Notes: a model not told the origin generated them from the letters alone. Counted from the stretch's first letter, positions 1 through 13,238 are shown. The stretch: DNA of 64,000 nt from Desulfatibacillum alkenivorans DSM 16219 (GCF_900142135.1 NZ_FQZU01000001.1:409653-473652), one strand, 5' to 3'. Made by a program: numbers and translations.

Positions 1-94
1 ACTTCCGTCGGGTTTGAAGTCCATCAGCGTTCTCGCCCAAGAGCAGCGCAAGGCCGGATTAGGTAACCCGGCCTGCGACCTTCCCAATGGAAGC

Positions 95-829
95 GTAGGT
101 TGGGTAGAGCTCCGCGAAACCCAACAAGCCGATTTGGATAATCCGCCCGACATGCATGAACCTCCGCAGGAGAGGCTTAGGGGCAGGGTTTCCCTGCCCA
201 ATGGGCGTTTCTTGGCGCCTGATGAAGATCATATCCATGTCGGCGCCCATACCCCCTCTCCCTTGACGGGGGAGGGTAGGGGTGGGGGTGACGATAAAAT
301 CAACCCTTGCCTTAACGAATCGCCTATGACCCCGTCATCCTCGCGCACGCGGGGACCCAGCGTCCTTCCCTCATTCCCATGCTGTGCGTGGGAATGCATA
401 CTTATGGAACCAGAAGACCGATTGTCCGTAGTTGGTTTAGAGCCTGCGAAACCCGACAAACAACTATTGTCGGGTTTGAAGTCCATTGGCGCCTTCGTCC
501 ATGAAAAGCGTAACGCCGGACTTCTTAACCCGACCTACAATCGTTCCAGGGAGGACGTAGGTTGGGTAGAGCCCCGCGAAACCCAACAAGCCGATTTGGA
601 TAATCCGCCCGACATGCATGAACCTCCGCAGGAGAGGCTTAGGGGCAGGGTTTCCCTGCCCAATGGGCGTTTCTTGGCGCCTGATGAAGATCATATCCAT
701 GTCGGCGCCCATACCCCCTCCCCCTTGACGGGGGAGGGCTGGGGTGGGGGTGGCGATGAAATCAACCCTTGCCTTAACGAATCGCCTATGACCCCGTCAT
801 CCTCGCGCACGCGGGGACCCAGCGTCCTT
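95..829. repeat. Direct repeat of a 273-bp block (95-367 and 557-829)
   Basis: Two nearly identical 273-bp copies lie 462 bp apart in the same orientation. Each starts with a GTTGGGTAGAG...GCGAAACCCAAC inverted repeat, includes a CCCTTGACGGGGGAGGG hairpin, and ends near GACCCAGCGTCCTT. Each is preceded by a diverged 'GGGTTTGAAGTCCAT...' segment (from about 10 and 474), so the full unit is about 460 bp. Open frames run through both strands, but their translations simply duplicate the repeat, so I do not call a gene. Confidence 0.85.
372..401 (-). repeat. REP-like palindrome (inverted copy)
   Basis: An imperfect hairpin in which a TTCCCA arm pairs with TGGGAA, flanked by GTATGCA. It is the inverted-orientation relative of the elements at 1032-1063, 1122-1153, 11949-11980 and 22225-22259. 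All lie outside apparent coding regions. Confidence 0.7.
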
Positions 830-1444
830 TTCGCTTCGGGGCAGGGGCGCTCATTCAACGAATGCGATCCCCCCCATCCTGTCCTTCCCCCGCCAGGGGG
901 GAAGGGACGAAGGCCCGTCGGCTTTGGCTCCAACATGTTGTTAAGGCGCGAACTTGCTCCTGCCTCCTATGATGACGCCGCAGCCGAAAATTTCGAGGCC
1001 GAAGTAACCCCGGTCCAAGAAGGCAAGTTCCGTATGCATTCCCACGCAAAGCATGGGAACGAGAATGCCGCAACCGAAAGTTCTGAGGAGGAAGGATGCG
1101 CCGCACAAGACGGCAAGTCTTGTATGCATTCCCACGCAAAGCATGGGAACGAGAACCCAGGCGGCCTTTTTGACCCTGGCGGCTGCGAAACCCCCTCCGC
1201 CTTGGTCAGGCGGCTGGCCCTGCAGCACCTCTCTTGCTTTTATGGTTTGGATGATTCCGCTTTGCGGATTGTCCGGAAAAAGCGGGGCGGAAAATTAGGC
1301 CCCCCTTTGGTGCAATGCGGCGACGCCGACCTGCCCGTATCCCTCAGCCTCAGTCATGACGGGCCTTATCTGGCCTGGGCGTTTCTTATTAATTCGGATC
1401 AACGGCTTTGCGATACCGCACAGCCGGATTAAAAGGCCGGTCAT
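830..1444. other. Intergenic region downstream of the hybrid kinase
   Basis: Apart from the REP pair and a GC-rich CCTTCCCCC...GGGGGGAAGG hairpin near 887-906, I see no supported gene here. The frames that stay open are repeat-derived and resemble no protein family I recognise. Confidence 0.5.
1032..1153 (+). repeat. Tandem pair of REP-like palindromes
   Basis: Two identical 32-bp elements (1032-1063 and 1122-1153) begin GTATGCATTCCCACGC and end GCATGGGAACGAG. Each forms a 9-bp stem with one mismatch and an AAA loop. The flanks (GGCAAGT before each copy) are also similar, so this is a partial 90-bp tandem duplication. Confidence 0.75.
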
Positions 1445-4753
<3,309 letters not shown>

Positions 4754-4871
4754 GCAGCAGCCTTCGGAAGAGACGCATTCTTTGCGTATACAATTTCACG
4801 CAGGAAAACGCCTGTTCTTGTTTATGCGTCACAAACTTGACGAACTGCAGCCTTTCGCCGGTTGCATTCGG

Positions 4872-5246
4872 TTAGGATGCGGCGTCGGGGGTGTTATGCC
4901 TGACAATATTGAAAAGGTTGATGGAACTGTCCCCGTCAATATCAAACAGACTCAACCCCATGGTGTTAAACCCCCCGGTTTTGTCCGGCTGGCTTCTTAT
5001 GACCTTAAAATTCGCCAGCACCAGCAGGGACTCCCGGCCCATAACATGAAGAATGCGGACTCTGCCCGAAGCTCCCAAGGGCAAGGATTTGGGGCTGGAA
5101 ACCAGCATTCCGTTCATGGAAAGATTGCGGCACCCCACCTCAATGCTTTCCCCGTCCACATCCATGGTTGCGTGCACGGAAAAACTCACGCGCGGCCACT
5201 TTCTTTGATCATCCCTGCTTTGAGCCTCTTGTCCCATGGTTTCCAT
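4872..5246 (-). CDS. PilZ domain protein
   Basis: A 124-residue soluble single-domain protein. It carries the two elements of c-di-GMP-binding PilZ domains: an N-terminal arginine motif (RKWPRVSFSV, RxxxR-like) and CRNLSMNGMLV, matching the D/NxSxxG box. It probably senses c-di-GMP and acts through protein contacts. It lies upstream of, and co-directional with, the hybrid kinase across a 118-bp gap, so joint transcription is possible. A second stand-alone PilZ gene occurs at 59907. The partner process cannot be told from sequence. Confidence 0.85.
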   Translation of the reverse strand: METMGQEAQSRDDQRKWPRVSFSVHATMDVDGESIEVGCRNLSMNGMLVSSPKSLPLGASGRVRILHVMGRESLLVLANFKVIRSQPDKTGGFNTMGLSLFDIDGDSSINLFNIVRHNTPDAAS

Positions 5247-5467
5247 ACTGACGACTCCTTTTTTGCATCCGGTTTTTCAAGCCTGCAACAAACACCTTTT
5301 ATGAAGCAATAAGCATACCAAAACCGGCCTTTTTCAAGGTCTCGGCGTGAAGGGGCTTGACGGACTTAAGGAAAAGGGGTATCTTTTACCAAGCGTTCAA
5401 AAAATCGGGGCCTTCCCCCAAATGCCCCCCTCTTTATTGCATCCTGTTTGTGTGAAAGGGTTTAGCC

Positions 5468-7204
5468 ATGCATTTTGATCTTGTTATCGAACAGCCTTCC
5501 GTCTTTGACGGCTCGGGAACCAGGGCCGTCATTCAGGATGTGGGGGTGAAGGACGGAAAAATTCAGGCCTTGGGAAACCTGGCGGAGGCCGAGGCTGCAG
5601 AGCGGATTTACGCCCGGGACATGGGGCTGTGCCCGGGTTTTATCGACGTGCACACTCATGCGGATATGGCCCTGCACCGGCCGGAGCAGGTGGAGGTGCT
5701 GGCGCCCCTGGTGCGGCAGGGAATCACCACCATCGTAGGGGGGAATTGCGGGGCCGGCATGGGGCCCATCTCGGACCGCAATGCGGATTTTCAGTACAAG
5801 TTCTATGAAATTTTTCTGGGCAAGGATCAGCAGCCGTATATCACCTGGCAAGGTTTCGGCGAGATGCTGGAGTCTCTGGAGGCGGGCGGCCTGTTGGTTA
5901 ATACGGCCATGCTGGCGCCCCATGGCATTCTTCGCATGCACGCCATGGGGGACAGCGTGGAAACCGCGGGGCCGGACGACCTGGCCGTCATGATACAAAG
6001 CCTCCGGGAGTGTATGGAGGCGGGCGCCGTGGGCATGAGCACGGGGCTTCAGTATTTTCCGGGGCTGTGCTCCGACTCCCGCGAGCTTTTGGAGCTGGCC
6101 AAGGTGCTGGCCGAATACGACGGGGTGTTCACCTCCCACCTGCGCAGCTATAATTCCAACGGCCTTCAAAACGCCATGGACGAAATTATGGACATAGGCC
6201 GGGAGGCGGAGATTCCCGTTCAACTGAGCCACCTGTTCTGGGTGCCTTATATGTTCGAGCCCCTGAACACCATCATGAAGGCCTTTGTCAAGGCGGCCAG
6301 CCGGCTGTATAAAATTCACCCCTTTCCCATTCCCCTGGACTCGTCCACCAAGTCCCACATGGCCAAGTTGGCGAGACTGGTTGACAAAGGACAGCCCATC
6401 GGCGTGGACGCCATGCCCACCAGCGCCGGCTTCACCCATCTTTTCGCCTTTTTTCCGCCCTGGAGCCTGGAGGGGGGCATGCACGGCGTGCTGAAACGGA
6501 TCGCCGATCCCAAAGACCGCCTGCGCATCAGAAAAAGCATAGAAAAAGGCAAGCCGGTCTGGCCTCATCGCGGCCCGGATTCCTGGTCCATGAACCTGTT
6601 CAAAATCATGGGGTGGGATTGCGCGTCGGTCATGAGCGTCACAAGTGAAAAAAATCAAAAATACATCGGGATGAACTTCGGCGAAATCGGAAAGGCCCAG
6701 GGCAAACACCCCTTTGATGCGGCCTGCGACCTGGCCCTGGAGGAAAACGGAAGGGTGTTGATTTTCGAAACCCCTACCTATCCCGGCGACCCCATGGTGG
6801 AACTGTCCCTCCAGGGAACCCTCATGGACCCCAACGTGAGCATCGGCACCGATTACATCCCCCTGGGCTTTGGCAAGCCCTCCCATCTGACCTACGACTG
6901 CTTTCCAAAATTTCTGGGCCAATACGCCCGGGACTGGAAGCTCCTGGCCCTGCCCGAGGCCATCCGGAAATGCACCGAACTGCCGGCCTCTCAAATCAAT
7001 CTCCCCAACCGGGGGAATATCGCCGAGGGCTATTATGCGGACATGGTTTTGTTCGATCCGGAAACCATCGGCTCCAACTCAACGGCCCAGGATCCCGCGC
7101 ATTCCCCCAAAGGAATCCATATGGTGTTCATTAACGGCCGCAAGGTGGTGGACGGAGACGACTTCTCGCCCGATCCTTTGCCGGGTATGATGATTCGAAG
7201 ATAG
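5468..7204 (+). CDS. N-acyl-D-amino-acid deacylase family amidohydrolase
   Basis: A 578-residue member of the amidohydrolase-3/D-aminoacylase family, which hydrolyses N-acyl bonds in a metal-dependent TIM barrel. The metal-binding HTHAD motif sits in GFIDVHTHAD (about residue 60), followed by GITTIVGGNCGAGMGP. A conserved SHLRSYN segment (near 225), an SHL motif (near 257) and the C-terminal GNIAEGYYADMVLFDP, closing the composite beta-sandwich, are also visible. The length fits the family. A GAAAGGG ribosome site precedes the ATG. It could act on N-acyl-D-amino acids, cyclic amides or dipeptides; substrate cannot be assigned. It appears monocistronic. Confidence 0.85.
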   Translation: MHFDLVIEQPSVFDGSGTRAVIQDVGVKDGKIQALGNLAEAEAAERIYARDMGLCPGFIDVHTHADMALHRPEQVEVLAPLVRQGITTIVGGNCGAGMGPISDRNADFQYKFYEIFLGKDQQPYITWQGFGEMLESLEAGGLLVNTAMLAPHGILRMHAMGDSVETAGPDDLAVMIQSLRECMEAGAVGMSTGLQYFPGLCSDSRELLELAKVLAEYDGVFTSHLRSYNSNGLQNAMDEIMDIGREAEIPVQLSHLFWVPYMFEPLNTIMKAFVKAASRLYKIHPFPIPLDSSTKSHMAKLARLVDKGQPIGVDAMPTSAGFTHLFAFFPPWSLEGGMHGVLKRIADPKDRLRIRKSIEKGKPVWPHRGPDSWSMNLFKIMGWDCASVMSVTSEKNQKYIGMNFGEIGKAQGKHPFDAACDLALEENGRVLIFETPTYPGDPMVELSLQGTLMDPNVSIGTDYIPLGFGKPSHLTYDCFPKFLGQYARDWKLLALPEAIRKCTELPASQINLPNRGNIAEGYYADMVLFDPETIGSNSTAQDPAHSPKGIHMVFINGRKVVDGDDFSPDPLPGMMIRR

Positions 7205-7801
7205 AAGGGAAAGGGCGCTATTTTTTTGTAATAAAAAAAAGGAGACCCTCAAAACGGATTTTTTACCCGCCCTGGACGAGCCTTCCGCATTGCCGCATGG
7301 CAAAGCCAAAGATGGAATCAGCCCGGCAAAGCGGGAAAGCCCCTGAGTATTTTCAGCGGCCCTGCCGTGGTGTTGTTTGCATCTGAACACAGATAAAAAT
7401 TATATAATAGTTAATGATAGTGTGATTTAGTGTTAGTTTTTAGTTATTTTCGTCTGTCTCTTGACTATCTGTTTTGCATCTGTCAAACTTAGTTCCGATT
7501 GGAACTCGGCCTGTGACTGTCTATTTAGGTGAGCCAGTATTTTGAATTGGGGGAACCGATGGGAAATGATTTAGGGGCGTTGTTCTTCCGCTTCATATCA
7601 GCGTTTGTTTGACGGATTGTTCCTTCCTTGGCCGGGTATTTCACTTCTTTGTAATTTCGGCTTTTCCACCAGACCAAGCACGTCTTTCTTGATTGAACGG
7701 CCGGCGCTCCGCCGCGTTTGCGCAACCAACGTCGAAGACATGCTTCCATCCACGGCTGGATTGCAGGACCGGTAACACGATGAATGGAAAGGGGATATCC
7801 C
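7205..7801. other. Intergenic region, AT-rich in the middle
   Basis: No supported gene. About 7385-7450 is strongly AT-rich, unlike the surroundings, and is followed by TTGACT near 7460, a possible -35 without a convincing -10. It may hold the promoter of the 4Fe-4S protein downstream. Confidence 0.4.
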
Positions 7802-8926
7802 ATGGCAAGACGTAAGATGAAAGACCATTACCGGAAACTTTCCTTCATCACGGACCTGGGGGGCATACAAAACGCCCTGGGCGAGATGCGCGGGTTCGGC
7901 TTTCCCAAGCAGCCGCCGTTAAATTGCGGGTGCCAATGTCAGCCGGGAGACCCTTTGTTGGACGAGAATTGGTTTTGCAGCACCATCAAAGCCAAGATCG
8001 CAGGACACCCTGAAAACGGAATGGAATATCCTTTTTACGGGGAGCGCATTTTTGAGGAGGCTCTGGTGGGCTTTGTCCGGGGCGATGATCCCATTTTCGA
8101 AGATTTCAAGGAAATCATCGGCCCTCATCATTTTACGCCATGGGAGATCATGGCGTGGCAGGCGGAAAACAACGGCGTGGAGCCGCCTTCCCCGGAGGAC
8201 GTCTCTGTGGTGAGCTTTGTCATGCCCATCACCAAAGCCACCCGGGACGACAACAGGAAGGCCGGCCAGTGGCCGGCCGAGCGCTGGGCTCAGACCCGCC
8301 TTCACGGAGAGCTTTTCAGCCAGCTTTTCGTCCGGGAGATTGTCACCTATCTCATGAGCCGGGGAATCCTTGCTGTGGCGCCGGACGTCACTCCCAATTT
8401 CAACAAAAAGAGATACCCGAAAGTCGGATGGGCGTCTCCCTGGTCCCATCGCCATGTAGCCTACGCCGCCGGATTGGGAACCTTTGGCATGCACGACTTC
8501 TTAATTACGGAAAAAGGCTGTGCACACCGTCTGGGCAGCTTTGTGGTCAACCTGCGCCTGCAGCCCAACCGGGAGCGGCCTGAGGACATCCATGCCAATT
8601 GCCTGCATTATCAGGGCAAAAAATGCCTGAAATGCATGGAAAGGTGCCCGGTGGACGCCATTTCGGAAGACGGCGCCCATGACAAGGAAAAATGTTATAA
8701 AAGGGTCAAGGATTCTTTAAGATACTGCAACAAAAATTACCATATTTTCATTTACGGCTGCGGCCTTTGCGCCACGGGCGTTCCGTGCGAAAACCAAATT
8801 CCCAGGCCTTTGCAAAAAAAAAAGCATAATTCCGCCTCTCAGGAAAAAACAGCCGATGTGTGTTCCGTTTCATTTTCCTCCCAATCCGCGTCCGATATAA
8901 TCAAATCCGCAAAAGCCCAGGATTGA
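7802..8926 (+). CDS. QueG-like 4Fe-4S double-cluster protein (reductive dehalogenase/epoxyqueuosine reductase type fold)
   Basis: A 374-residue cytoplasmic iron-sulfur protein. The segment WSHRHVAYAAGLGTFGMHDF resembles the cobalamin-binding core of epoxyqueuosine reductase relatives. The C terminus has a 4Fe-4S pattern (CLKCMERCP) and a second cysteine cluster (CGLCATGVPCENQIP), typical of the double-cluster domain in QueG. Early cysteines (NCGCQCQPGD) are unusual. The start chosen is the ATG preceded by AAAGGGGA at 6-7 nt; an in-frame ATG 18 bp upstream lacks such a site. True QueG is doubtful, as many stand-alone paralogues of unknown role occur in anaerobes. Confidence 0.7.
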   Translation: MARRKMKDHYRKLSFITDLGGIQNALGEMRGFGFPKQPPLNCGCQCQPGDPLLDENWFCSTIKAKIAGHPENGMEYPFYGERIFEEALVGFVRGDDPIFEDFKEIIGPHHFTPWEIMAWQAENNGVEPPSPEDVSVVSFVMPITKATRDDNRKAGQWPAERWAQTRLHGELFSQLFVREIVTYLMSRGILAVAPDVTPNFNKKRYPKVGWASPWSHRHVAYAAGLGTFGMHDFLITEKGCAHRLGSFVVNLRLQPNRERPEDIHANCLHYQGKKCLKCMERCPVDAISEDGAHDKEKCYKRVKDSLRYCNKNYHIFIYGCGLCATGVPCENQIPRPLQKKKHNSASQEKTADVCSVSFSSQSASDIIKSAKAQD

Positions 8927-9006
8927 GGCGTCCGCCGCTTTCCGGGCGGTATAACCCATGATTCAATACTAAATAACCCGCATAGCAGCGTTTGCTTTAG
9001 GGATTC

Positions 9007-11595
9007 ATGATCCCTCTGGCTGCGCAGCGTCCTTGTGGACGGTCAGGTGTGTGCAGAATGAGGAATCACATCCATTTTCTCCCCGTTTGTATTCGTGCGT
9101 TCAGCTTTGTTATTCCTATATTGCTATTATTGCTTTGGTCTCCGTCCATAACGGCCGCGGCGGATGATGAACTGGAAAATTACACCTTTACTCTGACCCA
9201 ATCCACCGGGAGCCATACCTTTTGGACCACGCCGCCTTCGGAAAGGGTGTTCAAGGACGGCGCTCCGCCCGAGGAGACCGGCTCGCAGATCCTCGTCTAT
9301 GCGGCAAAGAACGAATTCGAGCCTTTTCAGATTGTGGTCAATCCGGCATCCTCGGGAGCCGTTCAGGTGACGATCGGCGATTTCGGGACGGGCGTGACAG
9401 CGGAGTTGTATCAAGTCAAATACGTCAATATTGAAACCGTGTCGGACAATTTGGGCCGCACGGGCGATTACCCGGATCCGCTCTGGCCTCTGGAAAACGG
9501 CGCCAATGTAAACCTGACCGCAGGCGAAAACACGGCATTTTGGATCAGCCTGAACCTAAGCGGCGCTGCCGCCGCCGGGGATCATTTGGGCAGCGTGACC
9601 ATAGGCGGGACGTCCATCCCCGTCAATCTGCACGTCTTTAATTTTTCCGTGCCCGAGGAGCTGCACGTGAAGTCCCAGATGAATTTCAGCCATAACGCCG
9701 TGCTGCAAAAATACAGCGTTTCCGGGACCGGCGACAACTACTGGATGTACGTGGACATGATGAAGCAGTTTTTCATCGACCATCGCCTGACTTCCAAGTC
9801 GCCCCTTTGGTCGGGCGGGCTCACCTCCTCAGGAGGCGCGTCTTACATTAACTATAATTGCGACACGCAGGCGTTGAGCGACCCATGGGATATTTGGGGC
9901 TTTGAAAAGCCCGCCAAAAAATACCTGGACGGCATTGGTTTTGAAGAGGGAGAGCTGTTCAACGGCGGCGTGGGCTTCCCGTCCTTTATGGCCATTACCT
10001 TTCAAAATAACGACTCCTCCCAGGATCAGCGCCCCAGCACGTTTTGCGGATCTTCCCGCAGTGTAAACGACTGGTATACGGCGAACAATCCGGACTCGGT
10101 CTATAATACCAAGTGGAAGGATTACATGTACGCCACCCAGGAGTATTTGAGAGGCCTGGGCTACCTGGACAGGGCCTATTACTACATGGCCAATGAGCCC
10201 CAGGATGACGAGGATTACAAAGCCGTGGCCTGGTACGCCAACCTCTTAAAAAGCGCGGCGTCCGATCTCAAGCTCATGGTTTCCGAGGAGCCTAAAGAGG
10301 AAATCTACAATAATGAAGCCTTTCCGGGCGCCAAGATCGACATCTGGCTGCCTGTCCTGAACAATTACGACCCGGACGTCTCCCACGACAGGGAGAAGAA
10401 TCACCAGGAGGAAACCTGGGTCTATTTCCTCCACGGAACCCGGCCTCCCTATTACAACCCCATCACCCTGGACCACCCGGGCATTGAAAGCAAGTTCACG
10501 GGCTGGCTGTTATGGAAATACCGCATCCGGGGCATCGCCTATTATTCATTGAACAATTGGAGCCAAAACCCCTGGACCAGCCCCATGACCGACGGCCATA
10601 ACGGCGATACATTCATGTTTTACCCGCCGTCCGAGGACAATTCGGCCATCGATTACGGCGCAAACAACCATCGCCTGGTTCCGTCCATCCGCCTGGAGCT
10701 TATGCGGGACAGCCTGGAGGATTACGAGTACCTGTATCTGCTGAACGGCGGCGCCAATCCCGTGGTGGACGTTGTCAACGATTCGGACGCCCAGGCGGAT
10801 AAAATCATATCCAGCCTGACCTCCTACACCCGGGACAGCCAATTCATGTACAATCTGCGTAAGTACATCGGCCAATATCTTGGGAATGAAATCGCTGAAA
10901 TCCCGGATCTTTCGCCGCCGATGCTCCATGACCGCTCCCAGGGCGAGCCGGACAATTACTACATCAACTTTCAAAATCCGGCGGGCGAGCCTGCGGCCGA
11001 TCCCTTGAAAGTGGATGACAAAACCTATATGAAAATCGGCTGGAGCGAATACGACCAAGTCTTGGGCTACGGCTGGTACGGCGACATGGCCCATGTAAAA
11101 TATCAATACTTGTCCAGCGCCCCCAACGTGCTCCAGGGCAGCATCCTGTACGACGACTGGGGGCGGGAGAAAACCTTTGAATTCGACCTGCCCAACGGGC
11201 TGTATCAGGTTACGGTCTCCGTGGGATGGCAGGGCAGGACCTATTCCCATAACCAGATTGTGGTGGAGGGGGTGGATTTCGTGGTGGACGAAGCGACCAG
11301 CCCGTATCTGGTCCGCACCAGGATGGTGGAAGTCCAAGATTACAAGCTCACCATGGAAATGGGAATCTTCGACAAGTACACCATGCTCAATTACATGGAG
11401 ATCAAGGGCAAGTCCGACGTCCTTGGAGACCTGAACGGCGATTTTTCCGCAGACCTGACCGATGCGGTGTTGGTCCTGAAAATCCTGGCCGGCCGGGAAA
11501 CCGGCGCCCTGAACTCCAACGCCGACGCAAACGCAGACAGCGCCTTAGGCCTGGAAGAAGCCATTTACATCCTGCAAAAACACGCCGGATTATAG
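9007..11595 (+). CDS. Secreted DUF4091 (GH123-like) protein with C-terminal dockerin-like repeats
   Basis: An 862-residue exported protein. A hydrophobic signal segment (FSFVIPILLLLLWSPSITAAA) lies near residues 33-53. If translation begins at the ATG at 9058, the n-region is more normal, so that start is a real alternative. The middle (about 150-620) matches DUF4091/GH123-like proteins: YYYMANEPQDDEDY, RGIAYYSLNNW and RLELMRDSLEDYEYL. A beta-rich module resembling carbohydrate-binding domains follows (PNGLYQVTVSVGW). The last 55 residues hold two calcium-loop repeats (DLNGDFSADLTDA and ADANADSALGLEEA) typical of type I dockerins. Probably acts on extracellular glycans; substrate unknown. Confidence 0.75.
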   Translation: MIPLAAQRPCGRSGVCRMRNHIHFLPVCIRAFSFVIPILLLLLWSPSITAAADDELENYTFTLTQSTGSHTFWTTPPSERVFKDGAPPEETGSQILVYAAKNEFEPFQIVVNPASSGAVQVTIGDFGTGVTAELYQVKYVNIETVSDNLGRTGDYPDPLWPLENGANVNLTAGENTAFWISLNLSGAAAAGDHLGSVTIGGTSIPVNLHVFNFSVPEELHVKSQMNFSHNAVLQKYSVSGTGDNYWMYVDMMKQFFIDHRLTSKSPLWSGGLTSSGGASYINYNCDTQALSDPWDIWGFEKPAKKYLDGIGFEEGELFNGGVGFPSFMAITFQNNDSSQDQRPSTFCGSSRSVNDWYTANNPDSVYNTKWKDYMYATQEYLRGLGYLDRAYYYMANEPQDDEDYKAVAWYANLLKSAASDLKLMVSEEPKEEIYNNEAFPGAKIDIWLPVLNNYDPDVSHDREKNHQEETWVYFLHGTRPPYYNPITLDHPGIESKFTGWLLWKYRIRGIAYYSLNNWSQNPWTSPMTDGHNGDTFMFYPPSEDNSAIDYGANNHRLVPSIRLELMRDSLEDYEYLYLLNGGANPVVDVVNDSDAQADKIISSLTSYTRDSQFMYNLRKYIGQYLGNEIAEIPDLSPPMLHDRSQGEPDNYYINFQNPAGEPAADPLKVDDKTYMKIGWSEYDQVLGYGWYGDMAHVKYQYLSSAPNVLQGSILYDDWGREKTFEFDLPNGLYQVTVSVGWQGRTYSHNQIVVEGVDFVVDEATSPYLVRTRMVEVQDYKLTMEMGIFDKYTMLNYMEIKGKSDVLGDLNGDFSADLTDAVLVLKILAGRETGALNSNADANADSALGLEEAIYILQKHAGL

Positions 11596-12176
11596 AGCGC
11601 CTCTTTTGATCTGGGCGGCCCATGCAAAGCATTTATAGGGAATCCAAGGTGTTATGTTGCTGAAAATCGTGGGTTGGGTAGAGCCCCGCGAAACCCATTA
11701 TCAGTGCGGCTGGCCGCACCTATCCAAAAAACCGCGAAGCGGCATCCGAAATATGTCCATCATTCCCGAATGTAGTTGTCGGGAATCCAGGGGCCGTCTA
11801 TCGCTCTCCGGAAATCTTCGGAACGCATGGTAGTGGCAGGCCCCGGCGCCTGTCCGTTTTTGTCTTGTCATTCCTTAACGCCCATCATTGAAAACGGGTT
11901 CCGCTTGTTTTACGATTGCTTGAAATAGTTATGATTTCAGATGCTTCCGTATGCATTCCCACGCAAAGCATGGGAACGAGTCTTAACAGCCGCCGCGCCG
12001 CCAAGCCTTTTTTGGGCGTTCCGGGCATTCAAGGCCTGGGGCCGAAAGGCCAAAAGGCGCGGCCTGGGAGAAAATGAAAACAGGGGGCGGTCGGCGGGCG
12101 TACGGAGGCGGTCGAGATCTTGATTTACTTCCGTGTTTTCCGTGGTTTAAAAAACGTTTTCCCGGAAATCCGGAAC
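11596..12176. repeat. Repeat-bearing intergenic region
   Basis: No gene supported. It contains a GTTGGGTAGAGCCCCGCGAAACCCA element (about 11673-11698) and a REP-like palindrome at 11949-11980 identical in core to those at 1032 and 1122. A segment near 12027-12095 (GGCCTGGGGCCG...GGCCAAAAGGCGCG) is related to 45872-45935. Confidence 0.6.
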
Positions 12177-12878
12177 TTAATCTGCTTGTGGCGGCTGACC
12201 CGCCGGCGGGGTTTGCCCGGCGCCGTTTTGGGGCAGGCTGTGAAAGACGTGGGTCATCCACACCACGGCGATGATGGGGATGAACAAGTTCACCAAAGGG
12301 ACCAGAGCGATCAATGTGATGATAAAGCCTCCCCCGTACACGGCCGCCTTGTTGGTGGACTCCATGCGCAAGGCCTGGGGCTTGCCGATGTGGTATCCGG
12401 CGGCGCTTTCGAAAAACTCCCGGCCCAGGAGATAGGTGTTCAGGGCAATGGATACGAACAGCCCGATTCCTCCCAGCAGGTAAAAGGGCAAAACCAGCAT
12501 GTTCAGGAATACGGCCCATGCCGTGAATTTGATGTCGTGAAAAAGGTCCGGCCACAAACGGGGGCCTTCCTGGCGCACTTTTTCGGGGTAATAAATGCGC
12601 TCCACCTTGTCGATGGCGGTTTCCTGGAACACCCCGCCGATAAGCACGGTCAGGGCCGGAAGCATAAACCAGCCGCCCACGCCCGCGGCGATTCCCACGG
12701 TTCCCTGGATCAGCCAGTTGAGCCAGGCGGCGTCAAAGTTCACCAGCCAGGCGGTAAAAGCGTTGATTCCCATAAAAGCCGCGATCACAATAATCAGGGC
12801 CAGCCCGGCGCAAGCCAGCATAAGCGTAACAAGCCCCGCCTTGCCAATGGAAGCGATTGTTTTGGCGAATGGAAACAT
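12177..12878 (-). CDS. EI24/CysZ-like integral membrane protein
   Basis: A 233-residue protein with about five hydrophobic segments (for example GLVTLMLACAGLALIIVIAAF, GGWFMLPALTVLIGG, FLNMLVLPFYLLGGIGLFVS and GFIITLIALVPLVNLFIPII). The motif LLGREFFESAAGYH is characteristic of the EI24 domain shared by CysZ sulfate permeases and related proteins. A sulfate-uptake role would suit a sulfate reducer but cannot be claimed from the fold alone. The proline- and glutamine-rich tail (QTPPAGQPPQAD) is probably disordered. It is separated from the next operon by about 360 bp and seems monocistronic. Confidence 0.7.
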   Translation of the reverse strand: MFPFAKTIASIGKAGLVTLMLACAGLALIIVIAAFMGINAFTAWLVNFDAAWLNWLIQGTVGIAAGVGGWFMLPALTVLIGGVFQETAIDKVERIYYPEKVRQEGPRLWPDLFHDIKFTAWAVFLNMLVLPFYLLGGIGLFVSIALNTYLLGREFFESAAGYHIGKPQALRMESTNKAAVYGGGFIITLIALVPLVNLFIPIIAVVWMTHVFHSLPQNGAGQTPPAGQPPQAD

Positions 12879-13238
12879 GATAGATCCTGTTTGATGAATA
12901 GCGGTTGCACCGCGTCATTGTGCCGGCGGCCGGCGCGGCCGCCCCCCCCCAAGGCTTTGTCTCGCCCGATCATCATCGTTCGGGCGATCTGATTTCCATA
13001 TTAGCACAGATCCGCTGGTAATTGCTATCACTAGCAGCAAATAAAACTTCCAATAGCTTAATTGACTGCCTTAAGGCATTTTAGTTGAATATATTTATTG
13101 CGGGGATTATTGGAAAAAAACGGGAGGGCGTCCATTTGGTCAAAGCAATAAAGATCCATAATTGAGAGGGCCCGCATCCTATCCTTGGCGCCTGGCGGAA
13201 AGGGGGCGAGGCGCCCCCATTTCCCGCACTTCGAATCC
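12879..13238. other. Intergenic region between EI24 gene and the alkane operon 3' end
   Basis: No gene seen. It holds a C9 run at 12943-12951, a short TGCC-TTAA-GGCA hairpin followed by TTTT near 13069-13083, and the GC hairpin listed separately. Confidence 0.45.
13197..13218 (-). terminator. Possible terminator of the alkane operon
   Basis: On the minus strand GGGGGCG-CCT-CGCCCCC is followed by TTT, 20-40 bp after the carboxyltransferase stop codon. The stem is strong but the T tract is short, so this is a weak call. Confidence 0.4.

Noticed and set aside
14-1432. Long open frame (472 codons) on the plus strand
   Set aside because: It runs through two copies of a non-coding repeat and REP palindromes, so the protein would duplicate itself; no family resemblance.
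5462-6994. 510-codon open frame antisense to the amidohydrolase
   Set aside because: Antisense shadow with His/Gly-rich composition; the sense frame has intact active-site motifs.
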